Of a stretch of 64,000 bases of DNA, positions 28,774-40,612 are shown piece after piece. The stretch covers positions 186,001 to 250,000 of the forward strand of contig WBMZ01010243.1 of NCBI GenBank assembly GCA_013400975.1. Reading direction: 5' to 3'. The notes under the pieces were generated by a model. It made no database searches. It saw nothing but the letters and a program-made list of their open reading frames with translations, and was not told the DNA's origin. The DNA comes from Atrichornis clamosus (lineage: Eukaryota > Chordata > Aves > Passeriformes > Menuridae). The stretch's first letter is position 1; the number at the start of each line of letters is the position of its first letter. Position numbers and translations under genes: made by a program.

Positions 28774-30113
28774 ACTTCCAAGGCACTACTAATAAACAAA
28801 GTAAACAAAAATTGTTAGAACACAGTCAGTAGGTACTTCCTCACTCAGAAACAACCAATAGCTTAAAGTGTAATGCTGCTGCATCATTGCTATCATTTCC
28901 TTCATGTGCTTCAAGAATTTTATTTCCTATCATTCAGCTGTGGAAACTGTTCGTCTTGGCTGTCAAGAAAGTCAATGAGTTTACTGCTTTGTCTTAAAAA
29001 GTACTCAGAACTACAAAGATTAATAAAAATGGAAATTATGAGCATACTCTAGCAGCTATACATGAAATACAGAAATGTATTGCCCTGATTCTGCCTTGCC
29101 CCTGATACCTTCAAAACAGAGATACCTTTCCCTGAAGGACAAAATTAATACTTGCAATGAATAGTGTCTATAATTCTGTGAAAATAATAATTCTTTTTTA
29201 TTTCATCCCCACTTTATGTGTGTGAAAAAAAAATTCCTTCAGAAGGGCATAACGAGTATAAAATCAATGAACTATAAAGCTGGATTTGTTTTTGTAGTTT
29301 ATCACCGAATGTGAGAACACAGGTTCACAGTCTACTTTTTATTTGACAGGCATAAAGTCCTTGACAATCAACTAAAAATTATTGGGAATTGCTCAACTTT
29401 TAAAAAATATATCAGTGTGTAAGACTAAACTAACTTCAATATTCACTAAACATGAAAGGCAATTATTTGGGTTTTTTTAATTACTAAAACCCCACAACTT
29501 TCTAATGGGAAATAATTAAATGAATACAAAACTCCATTACCATTTCAGGGCAAACCATATACAATCCTTTGTCTAATTGATATTTTTCCAATTTTCAGCT
29601 AGCCGGTCATTCCAGCATGTGTTCTGCTGCACTATATGCAAAAGAGGGAAGTTTTCACAAGAGATCTTAATAGAATGGTAAAAATGAAAGGAGGAAGAAA
29701 CATGGAATGTACTTTAACTTTTTATGGCAAAAAGGTGAGGTAAAGATGAGAAAGGATCTCTGCAACCACAGATATTACATAGATTGTTTTTCAGAAGTTT
29801 AATCTTATGGTGTAGTCTTTCCAGAACGAAAAGAAAATTTTTTAAACAGTAATCACCTATGCCAAAGAAAATATTTGACCACCAATGATAATGAAAATTT
29901 ATGAACAGTAGATCTTTTAAAAATCAGTAGTAAAAAAATCAGTTGAGTTGAGCTCCAATTGAGGCCTGAGTAAATCTTTACTAGTACAATCCTGATTGCT
30001 TTATGCAATTTAATTCAATGAACATGGCATAATTTTTCACTGATCTAAGATGTATTGAACGTACATAAGTAACTCTGAAATACATTTTGCTCTTGACTGT
30101 ACAGGTATAAATC

Positions 30114-30167
30114 AAGATCAACTTTAGAGAATTCAACACCAAGATCAACTTTAAAGAAGTCAGCATC
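30114..30167 (+). repeat. 27-bp imperfect tandem duplication
   Basis: Two adjacent 27-bp units both begin AAGATCAACTTTA and differ at a handful of positions. This shows an older duplication than those at 20.05 and 22.69 kb. Confidence 0.85.
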
Positions 30168-31759
30168 AAATTTATGAAGTTGTTATTAAGAGCAAATTCC
30201 TTTACATTTGCTGCCATCATTCTCCATTTAACATTTTGATGTCATTTACATGCAGAGCTGAGATGCTAGGAAGGTGCTCATCACCCTCTTCTTATTATTA
30301 CATATTTAATTACCTTTGCTGAGAGTTCCAGAAGAATATCATGGTTGAATTGAATTTCCTTATAATGAGATGGAAATGTTTAAGCCCCTAAAAAGTTTAA
30401 TGTCATCTATAATTTATTGTCAAAATACATGACATATATAAGTTCAATCATTTTGTTTTCCACGTTACACATAACTTTCAGAAACTTTGTGATTCCTGAA
30501 TAAATCCTTTACTGCTCTATGAGGCTGCAAGCAATCTGGTACAAATGTTCCTAGAAAAAAAAAAAAGCATATTTACAAGGAAAATTCTGGAAAATTCTGT
30601 GAAGAACAGTACTGTCTTTATCCACTAAAGTATGAAGATGGAAAATTGAAGGTCTCTGAGTGGTCATTTAACTTGCACTCCTCCTTTGAGTGGTGACTTC
30701 CTTTGTTCTCATTTATAAATAATTTAAGTTGCATCTTTAAATCACCTACATAATTTTCTCTCCTCCCTTACAAACATGATAAAGCCTCACTCCAACCTCC
30801 TTATGGGCCAAGTTCACTCCTAGTCAGTTTATCTCCATTTATTCTAGTGCTTAAATTGTCCTTCAGCTTAAGCAGCTTTCTTCATCTCCGATGTTTATCT
30901 CCTGAGACCTTCATAGTGAACAATCATCTCCCTTCTCAGTTTTATTCGGTAAAACATCACATTATTTTAATCCATAAAACAAGTTATCTGTTCTCTTGAT
31001 TATTTTATTTGCTCTTGTCTTTACCTGCTCTTTGAATTTTACTGTCATGGACACTTGTCCTCAGTGTGTTCTTACTAATGACTTGTACAGTGGTATCAAT
31101 ACTTTGGTGGTTCTGAAACTATTTTCCCTGTTATAGTCTAAAACCATATGTGATTTTTGAAAGCTGCTTCATCTTGACAGATTATAGTCTTTTCTAACTG
31201 CATTCTCCCATGCCGGAATATACTTTGTGGAACGATCTAATCTGACTACAATTAAAAAATAATAGATCTAAAACTGAATTAGCCTGTGTTTAAACTTATG
31301 TAGCATATGAAACTGTTAAACAGATTCTATTCAGAACAATAATGTACATAAATTAAGGTGCTTAATAAAAATTTGCTCAACAAGCTTGACACAGCATGCA
31401 GTGTCCAGCCTCAGACAAAACTTTGAGTGTATTTGTTTTACGACTTTTTGAACAAATATTTTATGATATTGCTCTTTTCTGTATGGTTTCAGCACCTGTG
31501 TTAGCTACACAATGCTTTGGGACAAAATACTGCAACAATTTTTAATAATGAAATGTTAATTTTAAAGGAAGCTTGAGCAATCATGGTGATTTGCATTGTC
31601 TGAAATATTGTTCATGTGTAGAACATTTTCGTGACTCTATTTAAATCTATTTAAAATTTTGTGTTAATGCTCTACTCTGTGATGTCATTAGAGCTCTCAG
31701 GCTAAGCAGGCAAGAAGTACAGACTCTATAGAGCAAAACGCTTGGTGCTGAGGACTCGG

Positions 31760-33588
31760 AATCCACAGTGAGTTACAAGTGGGTTGTACTTTGGACTGGA
31801 AACATGGTGGAATGACTCGCACAACTGGAGTGCTGCAGTGGGTGGCTATAAACTCTTCAGAAGGGAAATGCAAGGAAGGAGAGGTAGTGGGGTAGCCCTG
31901 CAGGTTAGGAGGAGCTTATTGTCTGGAGCTTATTGATGGTGAAAACAGGGTTGAGGGTATATGGGTAAGAATCAGGGGAAAGCCCAGCAAGGCAGATATC
32001 CTGATGGGAGTCTGTCATAGGCTGCCCAATCAGGATGAAAAGACAGAAGAAATATTCTATAAGCAGTTGGGAGAAATCTCGCAAATCACTAGTCCTTTAT
32101 CTCATGGGGGACTTCAGCTTACCAGATGTCTGCTGAAAGTACGAGTCAGAAGAGACAAAGCAGTCTAGGAGATTTCTGGAGTGTGTGGCAGATAACTTCC
32201 TGACACAGCTGTTGAGGAAACCAAGAGCTCTGGACCTGTTGCTGGTGAACAGGGGAGGGCTGGTGGGGGATGTGGCAGCTGGAGGTGGTCTTGGTCACAT
32301 TGATCATGAAATAACAGAGTTTTTTCCAGAGAGCAGACCTTGTCCCGTTCATAAGACTGGTTGCGAGAGTCCATTGGGAGGCAGTCTTTAAGGGAAAAGG
32401 AGTCCAAGAAGGCTGGACGTGCTTCAAGAAGGATATCTTACAGGAGCAGGCTGTCCACACGTTCCAAAAGATGAGCCAGTGAGCAAGACCAACCTGACTG
32501 AACAAATAACTTTGGCTGGAACTCAGGGAAGAAAAGGGGGTTTATAACACTTGGAAGAAGGGGCAGGCAACTCAGGAACAGCACAAGGATATTGTGAGGC
32601 TATGCTGGGCCAAAGCCCAGCTGGAACTTATCTGGCTACTGTTATAAAAGAAAAAAGAAAATTTACTAATACATCTGCAACAAAAGGAGGTCTAGGGAGA
32701 ATTTCCATCCTTTATTGGATGCAGGGAAAAACATAATGACAAAGGATAAGGAAAAATTGAGGTACTTAATGCCTTTTTTGCCTCTGTTTTCAATAGCAAA
32801 ACCAATTGTCTTCAGGGTTCCCAGCCCCTGAGCTGACAACAGGGACAGAAGATAGAAACAGGGAACAGAATGAAACCCCCATAAACCAGGAGAAAATGGT
32901 CAGCAACCTGCTACTCCACTTAGACATGCACAAGCCTATGAGGCCAGATAGGATCCACCTAAAGGTACTGAGATACCTGGGGGAAGAGTTCACCAAGACA
33001 CTTTCAATCATTTACCTGCAGTCCTGGCTCACCAGGGAAACCCCAGTTGGTTGGAAGTCAGCAAATATGATGCCCGTTTACAGGAGGGGTTGGAAGAAGG
33101 ATCTTATCAGCATGACCTCAGTGCCAGAGCAGGTCATTCAGATCATCCTGAGTGCAGTCAGATGACACGTGCAGGACAGCCAAGGGACCAGGCCTAGCCA
33201 GTATGGATTTGTGAAAGGCAGGTCCTGCTTGACCAGCCTGATCTCCTTCTTATGATAGGGTGACCTGTTTAGTGGATGAGAGAAAGGCTGTTAGATGTTG
33301 TCCACCCGGACTTTGGTAAAGCCTTTGAAACCATTTCCCAGAGTAAATGGCCTCAGGTTGTGCCAGGGGAAGGTTTGATTGGATATTATGAAAAAATTGC
33401 TTCACTGAAAGAGTGTTGAGGCAGTGCAACAGGCTGCCTGGGTAAGTGGTAGAATCGCCATTCCTGGAAAGGTATTTAAAAGACATGTAGATATGGCACT
33501 TAGGGACATGGTTTAGTGCTGAATTAATGGTTGGACTTGATGGTCTTTGAGGTCTTTTCCAAACTTAATGATTCTATTATTCTATGAT
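31760..33588 (+). mobile_element. CR1 LINE retrotransposon, degenerate, internally deleted
   Basis: The order of recognisable avian CR1 parts is: endonuclease-domain coding (about 31,790-32,400, starting near the region for the ETWWNDS-like motif, frame broken), the linker before reverse transcriptase (32,400-32,800), the N-terminal reverse-transcriptase region (32,806-33,340), then a jump straight to the CR1 3'UTR (from about 33,345). It ends in the ATTCTATTATTCTATGAT-type 3' repeat, at about 33,588. The palm, thumb and catalytic part of the reverse transcriptase is missing. Many stops and indels show it is dead. The 5' end is approximate, since CR1 copies are usually 5'-truncated. A small direct duplication (GGAGCTTATTG-type) sits near 31,909-31,930. 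Confidence 0.9.
32806..33165 (+). pseudogene. CR1 reverse-transcriptase N-terminal fragment (relic)
   Basis: An open stretch of 119 codons encodes the CR1 segment upstream of and into the reverse transcriptase. Motifs include a leucine-rich LLLHLDMHKPMRPDRIH block, an LSIIYLQSWLT block and a WKSANMMPVYRRG block, each close to the CR1 family pattern. The frame is lost near 33,165. The following bases still encode pieces of the QYGF-KGRSCLT-LIS and D-GKA-FET segments in other frames. The YADD catalytic part is deleted. The start Met is fortuitous. This is not a host gene. Confidence 0.85.
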
Positions 33589-34074
33589 CTCAACAAGCTG
33601 CATAGGAAAACCTGCAGTTTCTTCTCCACAGCACAAGCTCCAGTGAAACTTTGATGATCAATAGTGATTGACTTCAATAACTATTAGTAAAAGAATCTAC
33701 TGTATGTACTGCAGAAACTTTTGAATCACCTTCTTTGAATTGATTAAATACGCCATTGACTCAAGGAGATCAGGATCTATATCCCTTTGCCTGACAACTG
33801 CAGAAAAAACCAGACCTTCCCAGGGAACCAAAAAGAAGGCAAGTCAGGAGACAGGCTTCCCCTTACAAAGCATTTACTTAATTTAAATCTGAGGTGAAAG
33901 TAAGGTTAATTATCACTATGCCAGCATTTTGCTTATGTGTGCCTGCACAAACAGATTGTGGTGTTTAATTGCACTGTACCTAATTTATTAAAAGCTTATG
34001 TAATAGAGGAACCTACAAGTTTTCTTTTTCAGAGAACGGTTCTTATCTCAGGAAAGACTGCCTTATATATTGAT

Positions 34075-34134
34075 TTATATATACATGTATGTGTATATAC
34101 TTTTAGTATTTAGATGTGTATATACTTAGAGTGC

Positions 34135-34166
<32 letters not shown>

Positions 34167-34190
34167 TTATATATACGTGTATATATAAAC
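34075..34190 (+). repeat. AT/TATATG-rich microsatellite block
   Basis: Alternating TA runs mixed with TATATAC and TGTATA units, with a pure (TA)n core around 34,136-34,165. Two copies of a TGTGTATATACTT unit appear near 34,089 and 34,116. Likely unstable in length between individuals. Confidence 0.9.
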
Positions 34191-34764
34191 ACACATGTCT
34201 GTATTGACAGTCAAGGAACTCACCATAATCTTTTACCTTATTTCAGCTTGAGCTGAGAACACATGCAGTCTAAAAGTCACTGATTTACAGTTCTTTTCAG
34301 CTCCCAAATCTCAATTTTTCTGTCTATAAAACTGCATTGCAGGTAGACATAGTCTTTTCATAACCACTTATGGAGCACTTGAGATCTATTTTAGAATCTA
34401 TGTATTACTACCTATAAAACCTAGTGCATACATATGAGGATGTGTTTTTGGGGGAGAAAAGGTTTACAAAATTGGACTGATGCAACAAACTGTAATAAAA
34501 ACAAAACTGAGGAGTGAAATGGCAGGTTGTTGCAGCCTCTTAGCTTTAACACCTATTAAGAACAATCTCTGATGAATTCCAGAAAATACAGTGCAAAGTA
34601 TTAAGCAGTCTCCTGCCACATGAAGCTTGAGTACAAGGACACTGTTTATTGGTAGGCTCAAGCAGTTAAAGGCAAAGATTTTTTAACAGCGTTGGCAAAA
34701 GCAAAGCACTTTAAACCACTGTGTTAATACAGAATGAGCTTGCAGACTCCAATTATAGTGCAAA

Positions 34765-34795
34765 TTATCACTGCTGGTATCCCCAGCAGTGATAA
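34765..34795. repeat. Perfect 13-bp inverted repeat with a 5-nt loop
   Basis: TTATCACTGCTGG, loop TATCC, then CCAGCAGTGATAA. The arms are exactly complementary and unusually G+C-balanced for this desert. It would fold into a stable DNA or RNA hairpin and places two GATA cores (TGATAA) as an inverted pair. No known element is recognised around it. Confidence 0.85.
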
Positions 34796-37119
34796 CTGAC
34801 TGAAAGATGCCAGCTATAAAAGGAATTCCGGTATTTTTTCCAAGGTTTCATTCCCTCACAGAGAGACAGGGAAATTATGGTAAAACCTCAGAGCTCAATG
34901 AAGGTAACAGATTCAGAGCACATGAAGTAGAATAAGGTGGCAGGGTTTGTTCAGAATGAAGCTCTCCATAGCACATCTCCAGCGGCTGCCACTGCCATGT
35001 GTGTCCTTCTGTGCTACCCAGAGCCACTGCCTCTAACTCTACCACCACAGTGAAACCTGTACTTGTAGATATGGACGGGGTAATTCATCACAAATCTGAT
35101 TAAAATATTAAAAAGAAAGAAAAGTTCTGGTGCCACTTCTGAGAAGTATTAGACTGTGCCCATTTTATTCTACTTTTCCAATCAATTATGAAGCAGTCAT
35201 TACATACAGGTTTGGAATGAACTAATTTGCCCTACTTCCCATTTATCTCAGTGTGATGTATTTACTTTGGAAATGATTGATTATAAATAGATAATCTCAA
35301 AACTATAAAATAAACTACTGTGACTTTAGTTTAAAGACACTTTTTACCTTTTCGTGTTTCTTGGTACCTATTTCATAATAATTTCTTCCTTCCTTGTGTA
35401 CGAATTTCCTTATGTAATTTACAAGTGTATCTGGTATAATAAATCCTATTAATCTGAGTGTAGATAATACCAAACCTATTGAAATAGAGAAGCTGTGACA
35501 AAGAAAGGAAAAGAAAATTTTTATCAATCAAAGATACTGAAGATTAGAAGACAGGTCCATTCCCTATACAGTAGGATCTCTGAATTCCCCCAAAGGAGCC
35601 TTTGGGCTTTACAGAAACCATTCACAATAAAAAGATGACCAATTTCTTACCAAAGTGGCTGACAGACTGAACTACTTGCTTGATCGACTCTTAACCATTT
35701 AGCCATAGTATAGGCACACAGTTGCCAATTCTGATCTCACTGCCAGCTCCTGCTTACAGTAACTCACCTCGGCTTCAGTGGGAATGTTTGCTGCTGCTTA
35801 CGGCTTCAGCTCTACTGACTGAAGGATGTCTGGACAGTAAGATCAAGTTAGTGGATCCGTCTTGTGCTCTGCTGAGACATATGCTTGGTCCTTCCTAGCT
35901 CTGAGCCTGGGCTGGAGGACAGTCATCCCACGGTGGAGGCTTCAGAAGGTTTAGGCAGTCACAGCAGTAGTCTGAGGCCATAATTATGTTTCTTGATATT
36001 TTATACTTCTTCATATTAACATTTTTGAAGTAGAAGAAGATAATACTTTCCTGCCACAGACACTATTTAGATGCTGTGATATGTTTGGTTCCTATAATGA
36101 TTACCACCAGAAAAACAGATAATTTGACACCAAGAAGCAGACAGCAGAGTAATTTTTGTTACAGGACAACGTCAGTACTCTGGAGAACAGTGTCTAGTGC
36201 AGAAGGACTTCAGAATTCTGACATGAGCACTTTAAAAACAGATAAAGGAGAAAATGCATAATGCATTTTGAAAGGTACTTACATGTTAAACAGTGGCAGT
36301 ATATTATTCTGAGACATAGCTTTGAATTTATACATTCTTTGGATTTATATATTTTTAAAGCTTTTTTAATCCTACTTTTTATAATTAAAACAATGCAGCC
36401 TAAATGCACATAACAGAAAGTGGCAGAACATGCCAGCACACCTTTGGGAACAAGATTGCGTGCTACTTCTTGCAGCTTTGTTTAGTCTCGTAAAATTAAT
36501 GCTAACATTGATAAGCAACCCTCACAAATTCAGGTCAGATAGTGCTGCTTTGCCTCATTCAGAGAATAAAAATAATTTCAAAGACTTACTCTGCTGTGCT
36601 CAGAGGCTTGAATAACACCCAGCGCACTCAAACAGTGGCCAACAGGGTTTCATCAATGGATCATCAAATCAAGATTTATTTTAATGCTAATTAACTCATG
36701 TACATGAAGTTGTGGTGAGAAATTAGTACTATTTCACTTGACACTTTGGTATCTGTAAATAACAAATGGATTTGTTTCTTGACAGCAGCATTGGTGATTT
36801 TAAAAAAATTATCTTCCTTCAGAACTCATGAGGAAAAAATATATAAATCTCTTATTTGATTTCAGCTCTATAAGGAGCAGAGCACATGTTTCAAGATAAA
36901 TAAATTTTGAATCACAAATGGATCTGACTGGGTAAACTCCAGAGACTTCTAACATGATACAGAGCATTTCACTCCTATGACATTGGTTTGAAATTAGCCC
37001 AGGTGAAGAGAGAGCAGGAGTCATTTTCATCTAATGTCTGTTCAGCAGCCTACACAAAATGAGTTGCTGGGGTTTAATGCATGCATCTCCTTGGGGTCAC
37101 ACAGCTGCTTTTTAGAAAC

Positions 37120-37925
37120 CAACATTAATCAGTAGTCAGCCTGAATTATGAATATGCACAGACGAACTAGCAGTGGTATGCAAAGTAATCCACGTGGGAA
37201 AGGGACTACTCTAACTAAACATACGCAGCAGCAGACTCCAAAGGATCTGCTGCTATTCAGGAGAAAAATCTTGATATCAGCACTGGTAGTTCTTTGAAAT
37301 CATCAGCTCAAAGGATGCAGCTCAACAGCACTCAGAAAGGCAAGAATATATTCAAAGTTACTAGGAAATATACAGAAAGAACAGGAAGCACCATTGTTCC
37401 AATGGTGTTAGTCCCACACCTGGAATACTAGTTTCTTTTCTCATTGCCTCATCTTAAAAATACTTGAGATCTAGAACAGTTCCTAAAAACATTCCTTGAA
37501 AATACAAGAGAGCAATGATAATCTGAAGCATGGCACTGATAGAAAATAGAGAAAAATTAATTAGACAATTCCTCAGTTTGGAGGAGGGTCAAAGAACAAG
37601 ATATATGAAAAAATAGTGAAATCATGAATGGCACGAAGAGAGAGAATTGGCATGTTTATTCATTTTTTCCACATAAGAGAAAAAGTAGGATGTATTAAAT
37701 GAAATTGCTAGGCAGCATGTATAAAATAAACAGATGTACTTTCTCATGATATAAGAAATTAAATTATGGAACACGTTGCCACATGATGTTACAAAGTCCA
37801 AATGTGTTTAGTAGGTGGCTAGAGAGGCTCATGGAAGTAAGGCCCATCAAGGTTAATTAACACAATGCAGTTGCAACCTCTTGTACCGGAATGCCCAAGC
37901 TGCTGATTATAAGTAGCTTAGAAAA
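37120..37925 (+). mobile_element. Ancient CR1/L3-type LINE relic (3' end of ORF2 plus tail)
   Basis: The sequence follows, with heavy divergence, the end of an old amniote CR1 (L3-like) family. It has the block around GTAATCCACGTGGGAAA, then a GATCT-CTGCT-TCTTGATATCA segment, a TTCTTTGAAATCATCAGCTC block, CCCACACCTGGAATACT, TCGCCTCATCTTAAAAA-like, and AAATCATGAATGGCACG. Next come TATGGAACACGTTGCCACA and a GCCCATCAATGGCTATTAACACAATGCAGTT-like tail (here CCCATCAAGGTTAATTAAC). The blocks occur in the right order over about 800 bp with small indels. No intact frame remains. Identification is from remembered family consensus, so exact subfamily and ends are uncertain. Confidence 0.75.
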
Positions 37926-38177
37926 TAAGTTTAAGGAAGTGTATTTCTATGCTACAATTTTATTTTTATGGTTTCTAACAAGATATTTCTTCCAGGAATC
38001 TACTATTAGCTCTGTCAAGAGAAGTTTCTAGGTTGAATGTCTAAAAAGGATTACATGCGTATTGTTTTTGTGAATATATTCAAAGCAAAGAAGCAATTGT
38101 TTATTGTGCCAAATGTACTTTAAAAGTATCCACACCTGATAAAAAGGAGTATAGGAAGCAAATTATTCTTTAAGGAA

Positions 38178-38202
38178 AAAAAAATCTCTTAGAGATTTTT
38201 TT
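38178..38202. repeat. Perfect 25-bp palindrome (12-bp arms, 1-nt centre)
   Basis: AAAAAAATCTCT, central T, AGAGATTTTTTT. It can extrude as a cruciform or, if transcribed, make a short hairpin. Half of each arm is an A or T run, so chance is a fair explanation. Confidence 0.85.
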
Positions 38203-39841
38203 GTTAGTTGGCGTGTGGGTGCTAAATGCAGCTGTTTTTTCATCATTAATTCAAAAGTGCTATGATAGTTGAATCTCTAAATATGCAAACTGAGAAATAT
38301 TTGGTGAATTTACCACAGCAATAACATTGAGCTCAGGGAAGAATCTGTTTAATACTTCAGGAAAAAAGGAAAACAATATTCAACATCTTTGTACTTCATA
38401 CAAAAAGTTTTTGTGTCAAATTTTACATTCTGAATGCTGATATTTTATGTATTCCTAAAGAATTAAAGTCTTCATTTCAGATCATCTCCTGTAGTATCCA
38501 GCATATTGTAACTTAGAGATGGATATGAAGTTCTATTCACACTGAGTTTATCTTGTTCTTGATATAAATTGGAGTTGTGTATTATAACTTTTCTTTCTTA
38601 CTCTGCATTTTCAAAATGAGTGCTGTTGCCTATATTTGTTATAGAGGAAGTTGTTATTTTCTGACTCTGTGCAACCAGCTAGTACATGCATATTATATAT
38701 TCATTCTGTACTTACTTTCCCTGGACTTTTTAGTTTTTCAGTATTAAAACCCCTGACAACTAGTTTTCTTTCTTTACAAGTTCTTGCACAGAGGTCTATC
38801 GTATATAATATATAACCATCTGGCATTTTCTTCTTTTAAATCAATAGGTTGTGTTTTCAAATAGTTTTCAAGCATCTGACATAAAAGTGTCTGCACTTTG
38901 CTTCCACAAAAAGGACATCATAATAAGAGTTGTGTATGGGTCCAGGCAATGGCTGGAGGAGAAAGAGGACCAGCTTTGTAATTCAATCAATTCTCCAGCA
39001 CCCTTCTGCATGAGGGCTACAAACATTCATATATACCACAGTTTTTCTCAAAATCTTAAAAAATATAAAACAACAGTGCACATTGAACTGTCATAACCAC
39101 AGGAATATTTAACTTTTTATAGTCAAAATTTTCAAAGGAAAATGAGAAAAAATGTTGCATTTTTACATGAAGCACTAGTTACATCAGTAGAATTTGCCAT
39201 TATTGTAGTAATCAAATTTGAAGGTCTGGATCGTTATCGCATATAATGAATGGGACATTTTTTAAAGTGTTATTTCTTTCCATTTGATTTGAAGTACTGT
39301 TATGCATGGTGAGAAAGGATTTTTTAACCTGAAATCTGAACTCATCAGACTCTGGGAGCTGCTCATCAAGGCTATTAAAATAATTTTTAAAAATACATTT
39401 CTGGTTAAATTCTAAGTTACAATGGAGATTTTAAATCTTCTAGCTGTCAAGAAACAAGGGAGCTTAATCATATTTAAGAAAGCCCAAGAAAAGTAGAGGT
39501 TCAGTACCAAACTGAAGGCTTTTCCCCTTAACAATGAGAAGCCACTGACAACTGACAAAAACAGTTTGAGGCTTGCACACAGGGTATTCAAGGGAAGGAG
39601 GCAGAAACATTATGCTGGCCCCAAATAATTTAATGAACAAATAACAACATGTTAGAGAATAGTTAAAGAGTGCTATTCCTTCTAAAATATGGAGATAACT
39701 TCAGTTATCTTCTCACACCACCACCAAGATTTATGTGTTTTAGTAAATGATATTATGTACTTGAACATTTTGTGCAATCATCAAGGAAAAAGATCCAATC
39801 AGCTTGACTACTGTGTGACAGTTAACTTCTACAGAAATGCT

Positions 39842-40030
39842 CTTTTAAACTCTGGTCACCAGAGGCTGCAGATCTTAGAAAAGAGAATGCAGATGTTAAT
39901 GATGTGAAGATGACAGATAATCTTAACCAACAGCTAGCGAGTACTGAAATGATGAGAACTGTACAAGAAATGGCCCAAAAAAAGCACAAGCCTGTGTGGA
40001 ATGTTTTTTTACTAGGCAATATTCTGCAAT
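39842..40030 (+). other. Stretch with coding-like texture, unassigned
   Basis: In the frame starting CTC TGG TCA CCA near 39,850 the translation is hydrophilic and heptad-like (Leu/Glu/Lys/Asn/Gln rich, for example DLRKENADVND and DNLNQQLAS) for about 50 codons, then turns ordinary and ends at a TGA near 40,049. An in-frame stop lies about 30 bases upstream, next to a CTTCTACAG that could be an old acceptor. I do not recognise a parent protein. A decayed retropseudogene and chance are both possible. Confidence 0.2.
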
Positions 40031-40410
40031 CACTACCTCTCCCTTTGTGACCATGCTGTCTCTCTCCAGAAAATATATCTATATTTGAAAACAAATCCCA
40101 TTCTGTAATTACTTGTGTTCAATAAAATTGTATTTTCACTTGTGATAAGATAAACTTTTCTGGGTCTTCTATTATGACCAATTTATCTAGCAGACTAGCT
40201 GAATAATTCATATAAAATCATGCAAATAATAGTATAAAATAAACCTTCTTTTCTCTCTTTTCTCTTCCTTTGTCTTTTATAAGACAGAAAATCTCACTTC
40301 ATAGATTTTAAGAAATTATGAAGATAGCAAAATGTAGTAAATAAAAACATCAGTGTTCCACTCAATATATCCCTCTTGCTGGGGTGCAGGGGCACTCAAT
40401 GGAGAGGCAC

Positions 40411-40612
40411 ATATAGTGAAAGAACAAGGGGGAGTGGTTTTAAACTGAAAGATTTAATGTTCAATTTAGATTAGAAGTGTTAAAGTCCAGGCTGGATGGG
40501 GCTTTGAGCAACCTGGTCTAGAGGAAAGTGTCCGTGCCCATGGCAGGGAGTTTGGAACTAGATGATCTTTAAGGTCCCTTCCTACCCAAACCATTCTCTG
40601 ATTCCATGATGA
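40411..40612 (+). mobile_element. CR1 LINE 3' end, internally shortened
   Basis: It starts with the CR1 3' stretch around ACAAGGGGGAGTGGTTTTAA, loses roughly 100 bases after TTTAGATTAGA, resumes at CCAGGCTGGATGGGGCTTTG, and runs through the GGAACTAGATGATCTTTAAG block to a TTCTCTGATTCCATGAT end. No coding part is present. The antisense open frame across it is meaningless. Confidence 0.9.

Larger units (their letters stand above)
26727..31759. other. Intergenic, AT-rich, no gene seen
   Basis: Contains short microsatellites (27.4, 27.6 kb), a T17 tract and the 27-bp tandem repeat at 30.1 kb. Frames do not exceed about 80 codons and carry no domain signal. Confidence 0.6.
33589..37119. other. 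Intergenic between the two LINE relics
   Basis: Holds the AT microsatellite at 34.1 kb and the perfect hairpin at 34.77 kb. The part around 34,930-35,060 is slightly richer in G+C but shows no coding features. Confidence 0.6.
37926..40410. other. Intergenic, AT-rich
   Basis: Contains the 25-bp palindrome at 38.18 kb and the coding-like stretch at 39.85 kb. Nothing else recognised. Confidence 0.55.

Noticed and set aside
32146..32505. 119-codon minus-strand frame
   Set aside because: It lies antisense across the CR1 endonuclease/linker region. The sense strand matches CR1, so this is a shadow.
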